DNA of 64,000 bases from Acidobacteriota bacterium (GTDB lineage: Bacteria; Acidobacteriota; Holophagae; Acanthopleuribacterales; Acanthopleuribacteraceae), in the NCBI GenBank assembly GCA_002747255.1, contig PDUC01000026.1:101763-165762 (forward strand). Direction: 5' to 3'. The translations under genes were made by a program, and so were the position numbers. The notes below the pieces were generated by a model. It had not been told where the DNA came from. It saw only the letters and a program-made list of their open reading frames with translations, and did not search any database. Of the stretch, positions 8,249 through 18,108 are shown piece by piece; positions within the stretch are counted from its first letter, which is position 1, and each line of letters opens with the position of its first letter.

Positions 8249-9183
8249 AGGGAACCTCCTGTGTTGCCTATAAGGTATTCGTAAACAGCGTTGACATCTT
8301 CATCCGATGGTTCCATGGACTCGATGTGGTATTGAGATTTGGCCATGATGGCATTGAAATCCCTGTAAAAATAGTCTGCTTCCAGGCTTCTTAAACTCAA
8401 GCCACCCTTATCGCGGTGCAGAGTGATCTCCACAATATGATCCAAATTCATGAGCTGCCTGGCCATTTCCCTGGCCTGAGTTGTTCTGATCTTGAACTGA
8501 ACCGGATGATCCTCCACTTCATTGCGTACATGGTGGATCTGGCCTTCGGCGATGATGTATCCCTGGTTGATGAGGATTACTTGATCGGAGATCACATCGA
8601 CTTCATGCAGGATGTGACTGGAAATGATGACAAAAAGTTCCTGTTCGGAAAACTCCCTGAAAAGATTGATGGTCTCCGCACGAGCCATGGGGTCCAGGCC
8701 ATTGAGGGGCTCATCGAGTATGAGAACCTTGGGGTTGTGAGCCATGGCTTGTGCCAATTTGATGCGTTGTCGCATACCCTTGCTGTAGGCATCGATTTTT
8801 CTGTGGGCGGCATCGGATAAGCCGACTTTTTCGATCATTTCATCACTGATTTTTTGACATTTGCTGTCACTGTAGCCCTGAAGCTGGAGAAAAGTATAGA
8901 CAAACTGATAACCCGTCATGCCTATGGGGAAGGAATCGAATTGCGTGCAGTAGGCCACCTTTTTGAACATGGCTTCGGTGTCCATGGGGTTCATACCCAT
9001 GACGTCAATGGAGCCTTGCGTGGGTTGAATCAGCCCGGTTAACAGGTTCATAATGGTGCTCTTGCCGGATCCGTTTGGTCCAACAAGGCTGGTAATACCC
9101 GGTTCTATTTTGAGGTTCACTTTGTTGACACCCAAAACTTCTCCGTAAAACTTTGAGACGTGATTGAAAGTAATGTGGTTCAT
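8245..9183 (-). CDS. ABC transporter ATP-binding protein (second module)
   Basis: A 312-residue ATPase. Walker A GPNGSGKST lies near residue 36, the Q-loop in YCTQFDSFP, a signature-type YSKGMRQRIKLAQA, Walker B VLILDEPLNGLD, and the switch histidine in IISSHILHE. The C-terminal 90 residues form the extension typical of ATPases that pair with ABC-2 permeases. The start follows GAGGTG and overlaps the preceding permease stop by four bases, and its own stop overlaps the next permease start. It energises the 7421-8248 permease by position. Confidence 0.92.
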   Translation of the reverse strand: MNHITFNHVSKFYGEVLGVNKVNLKIEPGITSLVGPNGSGKSTIMNLLTGLIQPTQGSIDVMGMNPMDTEAMFKKVAYCTQFDSFPIGMTGYQFVYTFLQLQGYSDSKCQKISDEMIEKVGLSDAAHRKIDAYSKGMRQRIKLAQAMAHNPKVLILDEPLNGLDPMARAETINLFREFSEQELFVIISSHILHEVDVISDQVILINQGYIIAEGQIHHVRNEVEDHPVQFKIRTTQAREMARQLMNLDHIVEITLHRDKGGLSLRSLEADYFYRDFNAIMAKSQYHIESMEPSDEDVNAVYEYLIGNTGGSL

Positions 9184-10040
9184 CGGATCACCTCATAGGC
9201 TTTGATCCTCATTTGTAAAATCAACAGGGAGAGTGACCATGCCATCAGAAGAATAAGGTAGCAGCCTGAAACAGACAGCGAGTCTCCCGTCTGGATATGA
9301 AAGAGTGAATTATAGATGGTGTCCATGACCTTGTTGATATCCAAGTAGCGACCCCATTTAACATGAAGCGTGGTATTGATAACATCTCCGGTGGCCATCG
9401 TAATAAATGGCAGGGCTATAAAGGCAAAGCCGGCAATGGAACGCCATTTCAACCAGGCTGATATGGCCAGCGCAAACAGGGTCATGGTGATGATGAACAG
9501 ATTGCTGCCCAGGATGAGCCCCATGGCAATGTGTAGATGATCGAACAGCCAGGGCCCATTGTGTAAATAAGCCTGAAGCAGGAATAACAGAGAGGCGGGA
9601 ATCCAGGATACGCACGAGTTGAGGATGTAAATAACGGAAAATTTTCCCGCGATATAGTTTCGTTTATCAAAGGGACGCGAAAGGTAGAGGGGAAGGGCGT
9701 TATTGGCCAGGTCGGGCGAGATGAGAGGCGGGCCCAGAAAGAGCGTTAAAAGGAAGCACATACCCATTTGTATGTTCAACAGGCTGGAGAAAAAAGTGGT
9801 GTCGATCGTCAACATATCGCTTATTTTGATGCCCAGCATATCAATGATGGCCGCATTGTTATAGATGTAGATCATGGCCCCGGATATCAGCAGCGGCAGA
9901 AAGCAGAGCACGAAGAAGCTGGTAAACAGTTTGGATTTAAAAACTCGCTTAAAGGCAAATCGGGGAATAATCAGGAATCGCGAAAGGATGGGAGTAAAAG
10001 GGCCTTTGAAAAGTCTGTATTGTCGGTTATACACGGACAT
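9180..10040 (-). CDS. ABC-2 type transporter permease (first module)
   Basis: A 286-residue membrane protein with about six hydrophobic stretches, including [34 protein letters not shown] and [15 protein letters not shown] basic N-terminus ([17 protein letters not shown]) precedes the first segment. The pattern [15 protein letters not shown] is typical of ABC-2 exporters that share the LxRPxxR motif. Translation starts within the end of the upstream ATPase gene (14-base overlap), with GGAGG as ribosome-binding site. It pairs with the ATPase at 10027-10959. Confidence 0.85.
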   Translation of the reverse strand: MSVYNRQYRLFKGPFTPILSRFLIIPRFAFKRVFKSKLFTSFFVLCFLPLLISGAMIYIYNNAAIIDMLGIKISDMLTIDTTFFSSLLNIQMGMCFLLTLFLGPPLISPDLANNALPLYLSRPFDKRNYIAGKFSVIYILNSCVSWIPASLLFLLQAYLHNGPWLFDHLHIAMGLILGSNLFIITMTLFALAISAWLKWRSIAGFAFIALPFITMATGDVINTTLHVKWGRYLDINKVMDTIYNSLFHIQTGDSLSVSGCYLILLMAWSLSLLILQMRIKAYEVIR

Positions 10041-10959
10041 AGCTGCCCTCCATTGCTTTCAGGAAAATATCCTCCAGAGAGTCGCGTTTAAAGCTGAGCT
10101 TCCTTATCTGGACATTGGTTTCTGCGGCTAGTCTGAAAATATCAGTGACTTCCATTTGCTCATGGAGCACGATTTTAAGGTGTTTTTTACGAGGAACAGC
10201 TGTTTCGCAGCCCTTGTTCTGGAGCACCCGAACGAAGTCCTCCTTACTGCCTGAATAGGCGCACTCAATAAATTTTCTGTTTTCTTTTCGCTCTTTTTCC
10301 AGGTCACAGTAGACGGCTATTTCACCGCTTTTGAGGATGAGCACTTCACTACAGCAATCTTCCACGTCTTTCAGGAGGTGGGAAGAGAGAATGATCTTTG
10401 CCTCGCCTTTGGAGCTGATTTCCCTGATGAGATCGAGCATGCGGGTTCGAGCCGGTGGATCGAGACCGTTGGTCGGTTCATCGAGGAAAATGAGTTCCGG
10501 ACCATGTACCAGAGCCTGAGCCAGCTTGATAAGCTGTTTCATGCCAAGGGAGTAAGTTTCAATTTTTCGGTATCGCGCTTCGCCGAGCCCCACATAGTAC
10601 ATGGCTTCGTGCGCCTTTTCCAGGGCCAAGCCCGGGGCAAGGCCGGATAGTTCGGCCATGTACCGGACAAAGTGGATACCGGACATACCGGCGATAAAAG
10701 CGTCTCTTTCGGGCATGTAACCCAGTATCTGCCGAATGGTTTTACCTTCACTCAAATCGTGTCCCAGTAATTTAGCAGTGCCGGAGAAAGGTTTAAAGAA
10801 ACCCAATAGGGAATGGATGAGTGTGGTCTTGCCGGAACCGTTGGGACCGAGTAACCCGATAGCTCTTCCGTTCAATGAAGCATTCAGATTTTTTAAAATG
10901 GGCCTTCCAGCCAGATGAACACTCAGGTTCTGGAGTTCAATCGTCGGCGATATGGTCAT
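10027..10959 (-). CDS. ABC transporter ATP-binding protein (first module)
   Basis: A 310-residue ATPase and the first gene of the four-gene operon. Walker [10 protein letters not shown] is near residue 38, the signature-type [15 protein letters not shown], Walker [13 protein letters not shown], and switch histidine in ILSSHLLKD. The C-terminus ends with the [10 protein letters not shown] motif common in ATPases of ABC-2 exporters. It differs enough from the second ATPase to be a separate subunit and not a recent duplicate. The two ATPases and two permeases may form one heteromeric exporter or two exporters. Confidence 0.92.
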   Translation of the reverse strand: MTISPTIELQNLSVHLAGRPILKNLNASLNGRAIGLLGPNGSGKTTLIHSLLGFFKPFSGTAKLLGHDLSEGKTIRQILGYMPERDAFIAGMSGIHFVRYMAELSGLAPGLALEKAHEAMYYVGLGEARYRKIETYSLGMKQLIKLAQALVHGPELIFLDEPTNGLDPPARTRMLDLIREISSKGEAKIILSSHLLKDVEDCCSEVLILKSGEIAVYCDLEKERKENRKFIECAYSGSKEDFVRVLQNKGCETAVPRKKHLKIVLHEQMEVTDIFRLAAETNVQIRKLSFKRDSLEDIFLKAMEGSYVRV

Positions 10960-11341
10960 AGTTTTTCTCTTTCATATAATGCAGCTTGTTTCAGGCTTGA
11001 GTATTGTTTGTGGAGTCGGGCGAATCACCCGTTTTTCGACATTGATTAAAAAACGGTGAGTTGGAGCTCCGTAATTCAAAGTAGATAAATTATCACGCTT
11101 CACATTCGGCTCCTAGTAGATTTTGCGCTTTGAACCTTACAGGATCGCAAGGCTTTCCTCCATCCTTGCCCTCAAAGAAAGATCCTTTTGGGGGGTCATT
11201 GGAAAATGAGCCAGGTCAGAAAGTGAAATGCTCGGTTTCCTGACCTGGAAATGCAAAGAGAGGGAATAAACACGGGGCCTTTGATCGCTTAGGTAAAAAA
11301 GATGGATTTACCATAGAGGTCAGAGTGCAACGCGACTTCAT
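10960..11341. other. Intergenic gap with an imperfect hairpin
   Basis: No gene seen. An inverted repeat at 11211-11219/11240-11248 (CCAGGTCAG with CTGACCTGG, extendable by three A-T pairs around one bulged C) lies 94 bases past the stop of the anti-sigma gene. The minus-strand sequence behind it has only a short T-stretch, so a terminator role is possible but weak. Confidence 0.4.
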
Positions 11342-13933
11342 TTAATCAACGGATTGCAGATCGAAAAGTTGCTCCAACAGACCATTCTTTCTGGCATGGG
11401 GGTTGATTAAGTTCGTCAGGAAAGGGGAGAGTACAGAGTCGCCACCCGTCGAGGAAAGTGTAATGCGGTCTTCTTCTGCGTAACAGTAAAGCAGTTTGGG
11501 AACCATTCTCAACGGCAGATCCTGCATGGTATTGGAGTTATTGAGTTGATTGATTTTTGAACGTAATGATGTCAGGGTACTGGGGTCTATGTAAACCATT
11601 CCCGAAAACTCACTGTAACTATCAGCCGGCAGTATTTGAGTGAACTTTTCTGATGAGGCGATACTTAAACCGTAGCTGCGGTTCTTTTGGGTTTGTTCAA
11701 TGAGTGAAAGGTTGGGTACAACCAGCACGTAGCCGTCGATGAACGTATAGTAGATGCTTGTACCGTATTTTTCACTTTTCACTTCATAGACTTTTTGACC
11801 ATTTAAATTGGACTCCGTTATCAGGACTTGAAGGTTATTGTGTTGATTGGCGAGTGCAACCAAGCCCTCAATGGTTTCATTGAGAAGTGTCGTGTCATAG
11901 ACTTCTGCAACGACTTTCCAGTGCGGCACGGGTAAGATTGGACCGTCTAAAGCGAAGGTCACCTCACCACCCAACGCAACCGCTAAATCGTGAAGAAAAT
12001 CCATCAGGCTTTCCTGATCCTTTAACATGATGTTCTTCCATTGTTCATTGGTTTTCATCGTCAGCATAAAATCATTGAGCATAATTTCAGGATCGATTGT
12101 CGAAACGGATGCAAAGAGATGGGTTTCCTGTGAGAGGAAGGTTAGACTTTCCAGTGGTGTTGGTTCTGCGATCCATGAAGCAAAACCCTGTCGCTCTTCT
12201 TTAAAAGACAAGTTAGCCTCAAAAGATGAATCCATAATGGCCTGTCTCTTGATGAAAATGAAGTTGTTGAGAGATTCCAGCCCTGTGTTTTGCAGTTGAC
12301 GGTCAATGGCATCTTCAGAAATGAGTTTGGATAAGTTGATACCGAAAACGACGCTGACACCAGATTGATAGACATCATCCAGTGTTTGGAAGAAGTCGCT
12401 TGAAGTGAAGCCGGTGTTTTCTCCTGCGGAAATGGCGCTCTTTAAGTTCTGGAGAGTTCCTGCATCCGGCGATGCGGCGATATGGTTTTCAGTAGTCCAG
12501 ACATACAGGGTCTTGGCAGCTTGCTGAATGCCATCCGGATCGTCAACAAATTCAATCTGGGTCACGACTTCCTCTTCCATGTTTTCCAGTTGAGCGTGCA
12601 CGTATTCTTCCAGCCCCTGTTTGCCTGAACTTTCAACCAGAAAGAGAGGAGCAAGCGTATTGACATCTTCTCCGGCAATGCTCATTGCTATTTCATTGCC
12701 GAAGTAGGTGCAGAGTTCTCCCAGAAATGTGATCAAATAGGCGTATTCTTCCTGGTAGCTGTTCAAAACCTCTTGAGGGACCACTTCCTGAAGCTCTGGA
12801 TAAAGGTCCAGTTGTTCTTTGATGGTATTGAAAACGTCCAGTGTAGCTTCGCCGATATTGGGAAAGCCGGCATAAAACAGCGTGTTCTCCGGCATGAGCG
12901 GTAAAAGTTCGGAGTGATAACGCGTTCCTTCAGCGGCAATTTCGGCTTCAAACTGGGCTGCAGCATCGGCAATGGATTCCATGAGAGGTGCAAGCCGGGA
13001 AGGGGCCTTTGTCCATGCTATTTCTCTTTCTAGAGGCACCCTTTTAAGGGCTGTCTGGGATGTGTATTGATTTCCGGGTAACAATACCGTGGTGTTTTTA
13101 CCCTTCTTTACGTGTACCTCACCCTCTAAAACGGATACGCGAGACCCTTTTGGGCCTGCGTTGACTGAGAAAACAGTCCCTTTGACCGATATATTGCAGT
13201 CCGGAAGGTTAACAAAAAGGTGTCCGTCTCTCTGTTTAGCGGCTTCAATCAGGGCTTTGCCTGCTGTCATTTGAATGGTTGTTTCACCGTTTGATTTTCT
13301 AATGTTGAAAATGGAACGACGAGAAAACTCGACTCTGGAACCATCGGGCAGTTCCAGAATGGAGTTGCCATCTCTGGGGGTTCGAATCTCCACGCCATAA
13401 GACAGCACCTGCTCGCCTGAGTGCTGAACCAGTTGATGGTTGGAAAGCTGATAAAAGGATCCCTCTACAATTTCAATGCTCGTGTCGGGACTGAACCACT
13501 GTTCGATATTGAGGACTCTATAACTCAAACCTATGAAGGAAAGAGCAATAAAAGCCGCGGCAGCTTTCCAGATAATGGACTTGTTCCAACTGGAGGATGA
13601 TGCCTTTGAACGGGCGGGTTTTGTAACGGTTTCAAAAGCAGGCTGTTTAATTGCTTGAAGGTGTTTTCTGCATGGCACACACGATCGCGTGTGGTCACCA
13701 ACCAGGATCATTTTGGCTTCGCTGAGTTCTTTTTTGACATAAGCGGGAATGAGTTTCTGGAAGTCTTCACATCCCGAGATGCTTTTGACGTCAGCGGCAG
13801 AGATAGCTGTTTGACTGGGTTTTTGTGTGAGTTTACTCAATATACGCTTTTTTGCCTGAGACAAGTGTTGTTCAGGAATAGGGTCGTTTTGAATCTCTTC
13901 AATGATTTGATCCAAGATACGGCTGTTAGACAT
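11342..13933 (-). CDS. FecR-domain anti-sigma factor with zinc finger and long exported region
   Basis: 863 residues from the ATG at 13933, which follows TTGGAGG. The cytoplasmic N-terminus has an anti-sigma zinc finger: Cys near residue 55, then HTRSCVPC (His 81, Cys 85, Cys 88). A membrane segment follows at about 121-139. The periplasmic part has a FecR domain (about 175-265), with IELPDGS-like and VKGTVFSVN motifs and VSVLEGEV. The remaining about 570 residues begin with LLPLMPENTLFYAGFPNIGE and resemble DUF3352-type proteins of unknown function. It overlaps the sigma factor gene by eight bases. By family knowledge it should hold the ECF sigma inactive at the membrane. Confidence 0.8.
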   Translation of the reverse strand: MSNSRILDQIIEEIQNDPIPEQHLSQAKKRILSKLTQKPSQTAISAADVKSISGCEDFQKLIPAYVKKELSEAKMILVGDHTRSCVPCRKHLQAIKQPAFETVTKPARSKASSSSWNKSIIWKAAAAFIALSFIGLSYRVLNIEQWFSPDTSIEIVEGSFYQLSNHQLVQHSGEQVLSYGVEIRTPRDGNSILELPDGSRVEFSRRSIFNIRKSNGETTIQMTAGKALIEAAKQRDGHLFVNLPDCNISVKGTVFSVNAGPKGSRVSVLEGEVHVKKGKNTTVLLPGNQYTSQTALKRVPLEREIAWTKAPSRLAPLMESIADAAAQFEAEIAAEGTRYHSELLPLMPENTLFYAGFPNIGEATLDVFNTIKEQLDLYPELQEVVPQEVLNSYQEEYAYLITFLGELCTYFGNEIAMSIAGEDVNTLAPLFLVESSGKQGLEEYVHAQLENMEEEVVTQIEFVDDPDGIQQAAKTLYVWTTENHIAASPDAGTLQNLKSAISAGENTGFTSSDFFQTLDDVYQSGVSVVFGINLSKLISEDAIDRQLQNTGLESLNNFIFIKRQAIMDSSFEANLSFKEERQGFASWIAEPTPLESLTFLSQETHLFASVSTIDPEIMLNDFMLTMKTNEQWKNIMLKDQESLMDFLHDLAVALGGEVTFALDGPILPVPHWKVVAEVYDTTLLNETIEGLVALANQHNNLQVLITESNLNGQKVYEVKSEKYGTSIYYTFIDGYVLVVPNLSLIEQTQKNRSYGLSIASSEKFTQILPADSYSEFSGMVYIDPSTLTSLRSKINQLNNSNTMQDLPLRMVPKLLYCYAEEDRITLSSTGGDSVLSPFLTNLINPHARKNGLLEQLFDLQSVD

Positions 13934-14480
13934 GATGACCTCCAAGGGCTTTTGAAAAATGTTTTTTCATGATGTTTCGCGCGCGGTAGATCAGTACCGC
14001 TGTAAAGGCTTGTGACAGCCCCAGCATGTGGGCAATCTCCTTGTTTTTGTATCCTTCAAAGAACTTCAAAGTAAATACGGCCGCCATTTGGGGCTTCAGT
14101 TCAGCCAGGCATTGACGGAGAAGGTATTTTAGTTCTTTGTTTCTCTGTATCTTTTCTGGATCAGTGTCGGGGAAATAACTGCGCAAGTCGGGAAGAGAGT
14201 CCAGAGAAGTTGCATTTCTTGTTTTTCTGGTTTTTAAAATGTCGTAAGAAGCGTTAATGGCTGCTTTTCTGAAGTAGGCTTGAGGGTTTGGCTCAAGTAT
14301 GGGTAGTTTGGCCCGTTTAGTCAATCGCAAAAAAACCGTTTGCAGAACATCTTCCGCGTCCATTGGATTGCCGCATATGCGATAAGCTGTTTGGTAGATA
14401 GTCCTGTAATTTTGATTGAACAGAGCTTCTATTTCCGTTTGATCTGTTGTTGATCTTTCAGGGTGTATCATCAGTTCCAA
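13926..14480 (-). CDS. ECF RNA polymerase sigma factor
   Basis: 184 residues from the TTG at 14480, chosen because AGGAGG lies six bases upstream; an ATG at 14471 is the alternative, and the frame continues upstream without a good site. Region 2 is at about 10-80 (ALFNQNYRTIYQTAYRICG, MDAEDVLQTVFLRL) and region 4 at about 115-175 (LAELKPQMAAVFTLKFFEG, YKNKEIAHMLGLSQAFTAVL). It directs polymerase to a small regulon. The downstream overlapping gene is its anti-sigma partner. The divergently oriented exported protein at 14803 is a possible target. Confidence 0.9.
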   Translation of the reverse strand: MELMIHPERSTTDQTEIEALFNQNYRTIYQTAYRICGNPMDAEDVLQTVFLRLTKRAKLPILEPNPQAYFRKAAINASYDILKTRKTRNATSLDSLPDLRSYFPDTDPEKIQRNKELKYLLRQCLAELKPQMAAVFTLKFFEGYKNKEIAHMLGLSQAFTAVLIYRARNIMKKHFSKALGGHHV

Positions 14481-14802
14481 GAGAACCTCCTGCTTTATCT
14501 CTTGTGAATAAAACGAGCCGTATTCGAATTTATAACTAAAAATCAGAAACTTTTCTTTTAAGTTGAAAGGAGTGATGGAGAACAATTGATGAAAACGGTT
14601 TAACAGGCAGAGGTGTCAAGGGTCGTTTGATGAAAAGCAATTTCCAATGAAAGCGTCAAATCCTCTATTCGGATCGAGCTTTTCAGTACCGGATACAATT
14701 TTACATGTTTTTTTCTTTAAGTCTTGAACTATCACAAGCGATGAATTAAAGTAAGAACAGGAGTTCGTTCGCATATCAATGGAAATCAAAAGGAGGAATT
14801 CT
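14481..14802. other. Intergenic region between divergent sigma factor and exported-protein genes
   Basis: AT-rich and without a gene. It must hold the promoters of both flanking genes; only the rightward one (14724-14752) is readable by eye. Confidence 0.4.
14724..14752 (+). promoter_or_regulatory. Candidate promoter for the small exported protein
   Basis: TTGAAC, a 17-base spacer and TAAAGT, 51 bases upstream of the ATG at 14803. This looks like a housekeeping sigma-70 element and not an ECF one. Confidence 0.45.
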
Positions 14803-15252
14803 ATGAGAGTGTTAAGTCTGGTTGTTTTACTCATGGCATCGGTAGCAGTTTTAGGTTTGGAAGATTCAGTTTCAGTTGGTGATCGTACATTTATAATGAA
14901 AGACGGTGCCTGGTATATGGAAGGATTGCCTGATGATTTTCAAATAGAAGACGGTTATATTTGTGAACATAAGGATGACATTTGGCAGAACTGGTACAAC
15001 TCGGGTGATGAGCAGTTGAAGAAAATTCTGGAACTCGGTCCAAATATCGTCTGGATGATGAAAAGTTCGGTTGACGGTAAAGAACATGTGTTCGCTGTTT
15101 CTGATGGTGATCATTTTATCGCTTTCCTTCCAAAAGCGGCGGGACTATCAAAAGCAGCCAAAGCAGGCCTGATTGTTGGAGGCGCAGCTGCTACCGCTGT
15201 TATTATCGACAATTTGAATGACGATGACGAAGCCTCAAAAGCAAAGCGATAA
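14803..15252 (+). CDS. Small exported protein with C-terminal glycine/alanine membrane segment
   Basis: 149 residues from the ATG at 14803, preceded by AAAGGAGG. The N-terminus MRVLSLVVLLMASVAVLG is a signal peptide. The middle is acidic and tryptophan-rich (DGAWYMEGLP, DIWQNWYNSG, NIVWMMKSS). Near the end a hydrophobic glycine/alanine stretch, AGLIVGGAAATAVIID, is followed by a charged tail rich in D and K. I do not recognise the family. A strong bidirectional terminator follows. Position between the ECF operon and the two-component pair suggests an envelope role. Confidence 0.6.
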   Translation: MRVLSLVVLLMASVAVLGLEDSVSVGDRTFIMKDGAWYMEGLPDDFQIEDGYICEHKDDIWQNWYNSGDEQLKKILELGPNIVWMMKSSVDGKEHVFAVSDGDHFIAFLPKAAGLSKAAKAGLIVGGAAATAVIIDNLNDDDEASKAKR

Positions 15253-15270
15253 ATTGAAAAACGAAACACC

Positions 15271-15308
15271 AAAAAAGACCAGTATGTTCATGCATATTGG
15301 TCTTTTTT
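15271..15308. terminator. Bidirectional-looking rho-independent terminator
   Basis: A 16-bp stem with one G-T pair and a 6-nt loop: six A plus GACCAGTATG pairs with CATATTGGTC plus six T. It ends only 17 bases before the response regulator ATG, so it separates the exported-protein gene from the two-component genes. Confidence 0.85.
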
Positions 15309-15324
15309 CGTAATGGGGGTGTAA

Positions 15325-16050
15325 ATGAGCAAGCGACCACAGAAGAAGATTTTAATAGTTGAAGATGAGCCCAAGATTTTAGAAGGAATAGTCGATGCTT
15401 TATCCTTCAAGGGGTTTCTCGTTGTGACAGCACAGAGAGGAGATGAAGCCATATCAAAAGCTCTCATAGAAAAGCCGGATTTAATTATTCTGGACATCAT
15501 GATACCCAAATTAAGCGGATTGGATGTGTGTGAAAACCTTCGGGAAAGCGGAGTCAAAGCGCCAATCATTTTCCTGACGGCCAAAGGCAGCGAGGAGGAT
15601 CGCATTGTTGGTCTCGAGCGCGGTGGTGATGATTACATCACCAAGCCGTTTTCCATAAAAGAGCTGGTGGCACGTGTGCAAGCCCACCTCAGGCGTCGGG
15701 AGATTGACGCACTTGAAGCCATTAGCAGTGAAAGCGGAAAACATGTCTTTGAGATCAAGGGTCTCACAGTCGATTTTCAGAGCCGGTCGTGCTGGGCAAA
15801 TGGCGAGAAAATACATCTCTCTGAAAAAGAATTCAGAATTTTGAAGGTACTCTTTGAAAATATTGGACAGGTGGTCGATCGAGAGACCCTTCTGAAACAG
15901 GTTTGGGGTTATCGAACCCTTGATTTGGAAACTCGCACCGTTGATGTAACCATAGGCAAATTGAGACAAAAGATAGAAATCGATATTCACGAGCCAAAGA
16001 TTATCAAAACGAAACGCGGCAAAGGGTACATCATAGAGGGAACCATTTAA
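15325..16050 (+). CDS. OmpR-family response regulator
   Basis: 241 residues. The receiver domain (about 8-120) has the acidic pair in VEDEPKI, the phosphorylation Asp in LIILDIMIPKLSG and the Lys in DDYITKPFS. The C-terminal winged helix (about 140-238) has the PhoB/OmpR pattern with LSEKEFRILKVLFEN, VVDRETLLKQVWG and TRTVDVTIGKLRQKIE. It should bind DNA as a dimer once phosphorylated by the kinase encoded 142 bases downstream. GGGGGTG is the ribosome-binding site. Confidence 0.93.
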   Translation: MSKRPQKKILIVEDEPKILEGIVDALSFKGFLVVTAQRGDEAISKALIEKPDLIILDIMIPKLSGLDVCENLRESGVKAPIIFLTAKGSEEDRIVGLERGGDDYITKPFSIKELVARVQAHLRRREIDALEAISSESGKHVFEIKGLTVDFQSRSCWANGEKIHLSEKEFRILKVLFENIGQVVDRETLLKQVWGYRTLDLETRTVDVTIGKLRQKIEIDIHEPKIIKTKRGKGYIIEGTI

Positions 16051-16192
16051 ATGCTGTAAAGGCCTGTGCGATTAAAAAACGGCCTGCAAACAGGAAAAAT
16101 CAATGACAGCCGCATATAGAAAACAGTACCGGCAATGGCTGTAACACGGCCCGAAAAACGGCTTGAGGCATGACGAAATAGAGTGTAGTTGA

Positions 16193-17971
16193 ATGCAGAG
16201 AAAGAATTCCCGGCTGGGTTCAGCCTTGACCGGTTATGTTATTTTGATGTTGGTGCCAATCGCTCTTATGGTGCTTCAGGGTGTCCAGTCCTTGCAACAA
16301 AAACGCGATGATCTTTATGTCAACGCTGTGACAGAGCTGAACACTCAGGATGAGCATTTGCGGTATACGATGGAGCGCGAATGGAACTTGTTTATCGACC
16401 GTGAACAGTCCAGGCCGTTTGATGATTATTTTCCTGTTACCAGGTTGAAAAATGAGAATTATCGAACACTTCAACCTACCGAAGCTTTCCAGCGTTCTCC
16501 TCTTTATTCCACTTTGAAAAGTGCCGCCGGATCTTCAAGGCATACCCAGGAAAATACGCATCTTTTCCAACCCGCCGTCATGGGTTACTTTGAGTTTAAC
16601 CCCTATAAAATGAAAATCAGTACACCCTACGACCCTTATGGCTTGTTTCACGATACGCATGCAAACCAGAAGTCTTTTTCCGAGTTTTTGGATACTACGA
16701 TTTCACCCAGAATAATTGAGATCCTGAAACTGGATAACTTTAATGAGAAGGATCCCCTTGCGCTTCTGCTGAAATTGAAAACGCATCTCACGCATAAAAC
16801 AAGGCAGCCCGTTCAACATCTCGGTGATGTGTTCAATCTCGACGATTTTGCGGATCAGTCGATGTTGGAAGTGAACTATTACAGCTTTAATTTTTACACC
16901 ATAGAAAACGACAACGCGTCCTTGCTGGTGGCCATAAGAGCCGTTTTAATTGGAAGTGAGATCATCAGACTGCAGGGTTTTGTCATCAATTTATTAAATG
17001 TCCTGCAAGAAATACAGGCCTATCAAGAGCCATTGCAGTCTGATTATGGTCAGGTGGTGGTAGGCCTTTCAGTAGAAGGGGGGCGATCCTTCTTTGCGCC
17101 TTTTAACCAGTTGAGTTCATCTGTTGTCATTCATAAAGATCACAGTGCGCTGGAGAGCCTGAAAAGTGAGGAACGTCGCTTTTGGAAGATGATGATTGCT
17201 CTCGTTATCATTCTGTTTGTATCTTCCGTGGCCTTGTCGCGGTTCATAACGGCTGAAATAAGACTCAACCAAAAAAAGACAGACTTTATTTCGGCTATTA
17301 CCCATGAATTGAAAACACCGTTAACCAGCATAAAAATGTATGCGGAGATGCTGGAGGAAGGCTGGGCGAAGGGAAAGGAAACGACTTACTATCGGCACAT
17401 CAACAGTGAATCTCAACGTCTAACGCGCCTGATTGGAAATGTTTTGAATTTCGCCAGGTTGGAAAAAGGCTCTTTTCAGCTGCAAAGCTCGCCTATGGAG
17501 TTGTGTTCTTTTCTAAAGGAGACGTTTGCTTCATGGCAGATTTGGCTCCAGGAGTTTGGTCTTCAGATTAATTTGGATATTCAATCAGAGGCATGGATTG
17601 TGGCTGATTCCGATGCGATGAAGCAGGTCTTGTACAACCTCTGCGACAATGCCATAAAGTACGCTAAAAACCCCGATGGCACCATCCTGTCCGTTAAATT
17701 GAACCTGGACAATGGTTTTGCCTGTCTCTTTATTCACGATAACGGGCCGGGTGTACCCCAGGAAGAGACCAAAAATATTTTTGAACGATTTTATCGTATT
17801 GAAAGCGAGTGGACCCGTGAGAGCACCGGTACGGGACTCGGCTTGGCTCTGGTAAAGGAAATCATCTTGAAATCAAACGGCACGTTGGAGCCTTTTATTC
17901 CCGAGGACAGCAAGGGGTTTGGTTTGAAAATGGCTTTTCCTCTCATAGAGGGAGGGCTGCCATTCGATTAG
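16193..17971 (+). CDS. Membrane sensor histidine kinase
   Basis: 592 residues. Hydrophobic segments at about 10-30 and 328-348 enclose a periplasmic sensor region of about 300 residues that I do not recognise. No HAMP domain is evident; the kinase follows the second segment directly. The phosphoacceptor motif is AITHELKTPLTSIKMYAEML, and the ATPase has N-box NLCDNAIKYA, DNGPGVP and TGTGLGLALVKEI. Partner of the response regulator just upstream. Distance and direction suggest one transcript. Confidence 0.92.
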   Translation: MQRKNSRLGSALTGYVILMLVPIALMVLQGVQSLQQKRDDLYVNAVTELNTQDEHLRYTMEREWNLFIDREQSRPFDDYFPVTRLKNENYRTLQPTEAFQRSPLYSTLKSAAGSSRHTQENTHLFQPAVMGYFEFNPYKMKISTPYDPYGLFHDTHANQKSFSEFLDTTISPRIIEILKLDNFNEKDPLALLLKLKTHLTHKTRQPVQHLGDVFNLDDFADQSMLEVNYYSFNFYTIENDNASLLVAIRAVLIGSEIIRLQGFVINLLNVLQEIQAYQEPLQSDYGQVVVGLSVEGGRSFFAPFNQLSSSVVIHKDHSALESLKSEERRFWKMMIALVIILFVSSVALSRFITAEIRLNQKKTDFISAITHELKTPLTSIKMYAEMLEEGWAKGKETTYYRHINSESQRLTRLIGNVLNFARLEKGSFQLQSSPMELCSFLKETFASWQIWLQEFGLQINLDIQSEAWIVADSDAMKQVLYNLCDNAIKYAKNPDGTILSVKLNLDNGFACLFIHDNGPGVPQEETKNIFERFYRIESEWTRESTGTGLGLALVKEIILKSNGTLEPFIPEDSKGFGLKMAFPLIEGGLPFD

Positions 17972-18108
17972 TGCGATGCTTTTCACTTGAGGATCCTGTT
18001 TCTTTACATTGATATTGGCCGCGATTCTATGATAAAAGAAAGATGTGAATAAGTTAAACATTAATTCAGCAGGCTTCAGCTGCCGAATTCAGGTTGAAAG
18101 GATGATTT

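Noticed and set aside
13382-13400. GGTTCGAATC word resembling a tRNA T-arm.
   Set aside because: It lies inside the anti-sigma coding sequence and no cloverleaf surrounds it.
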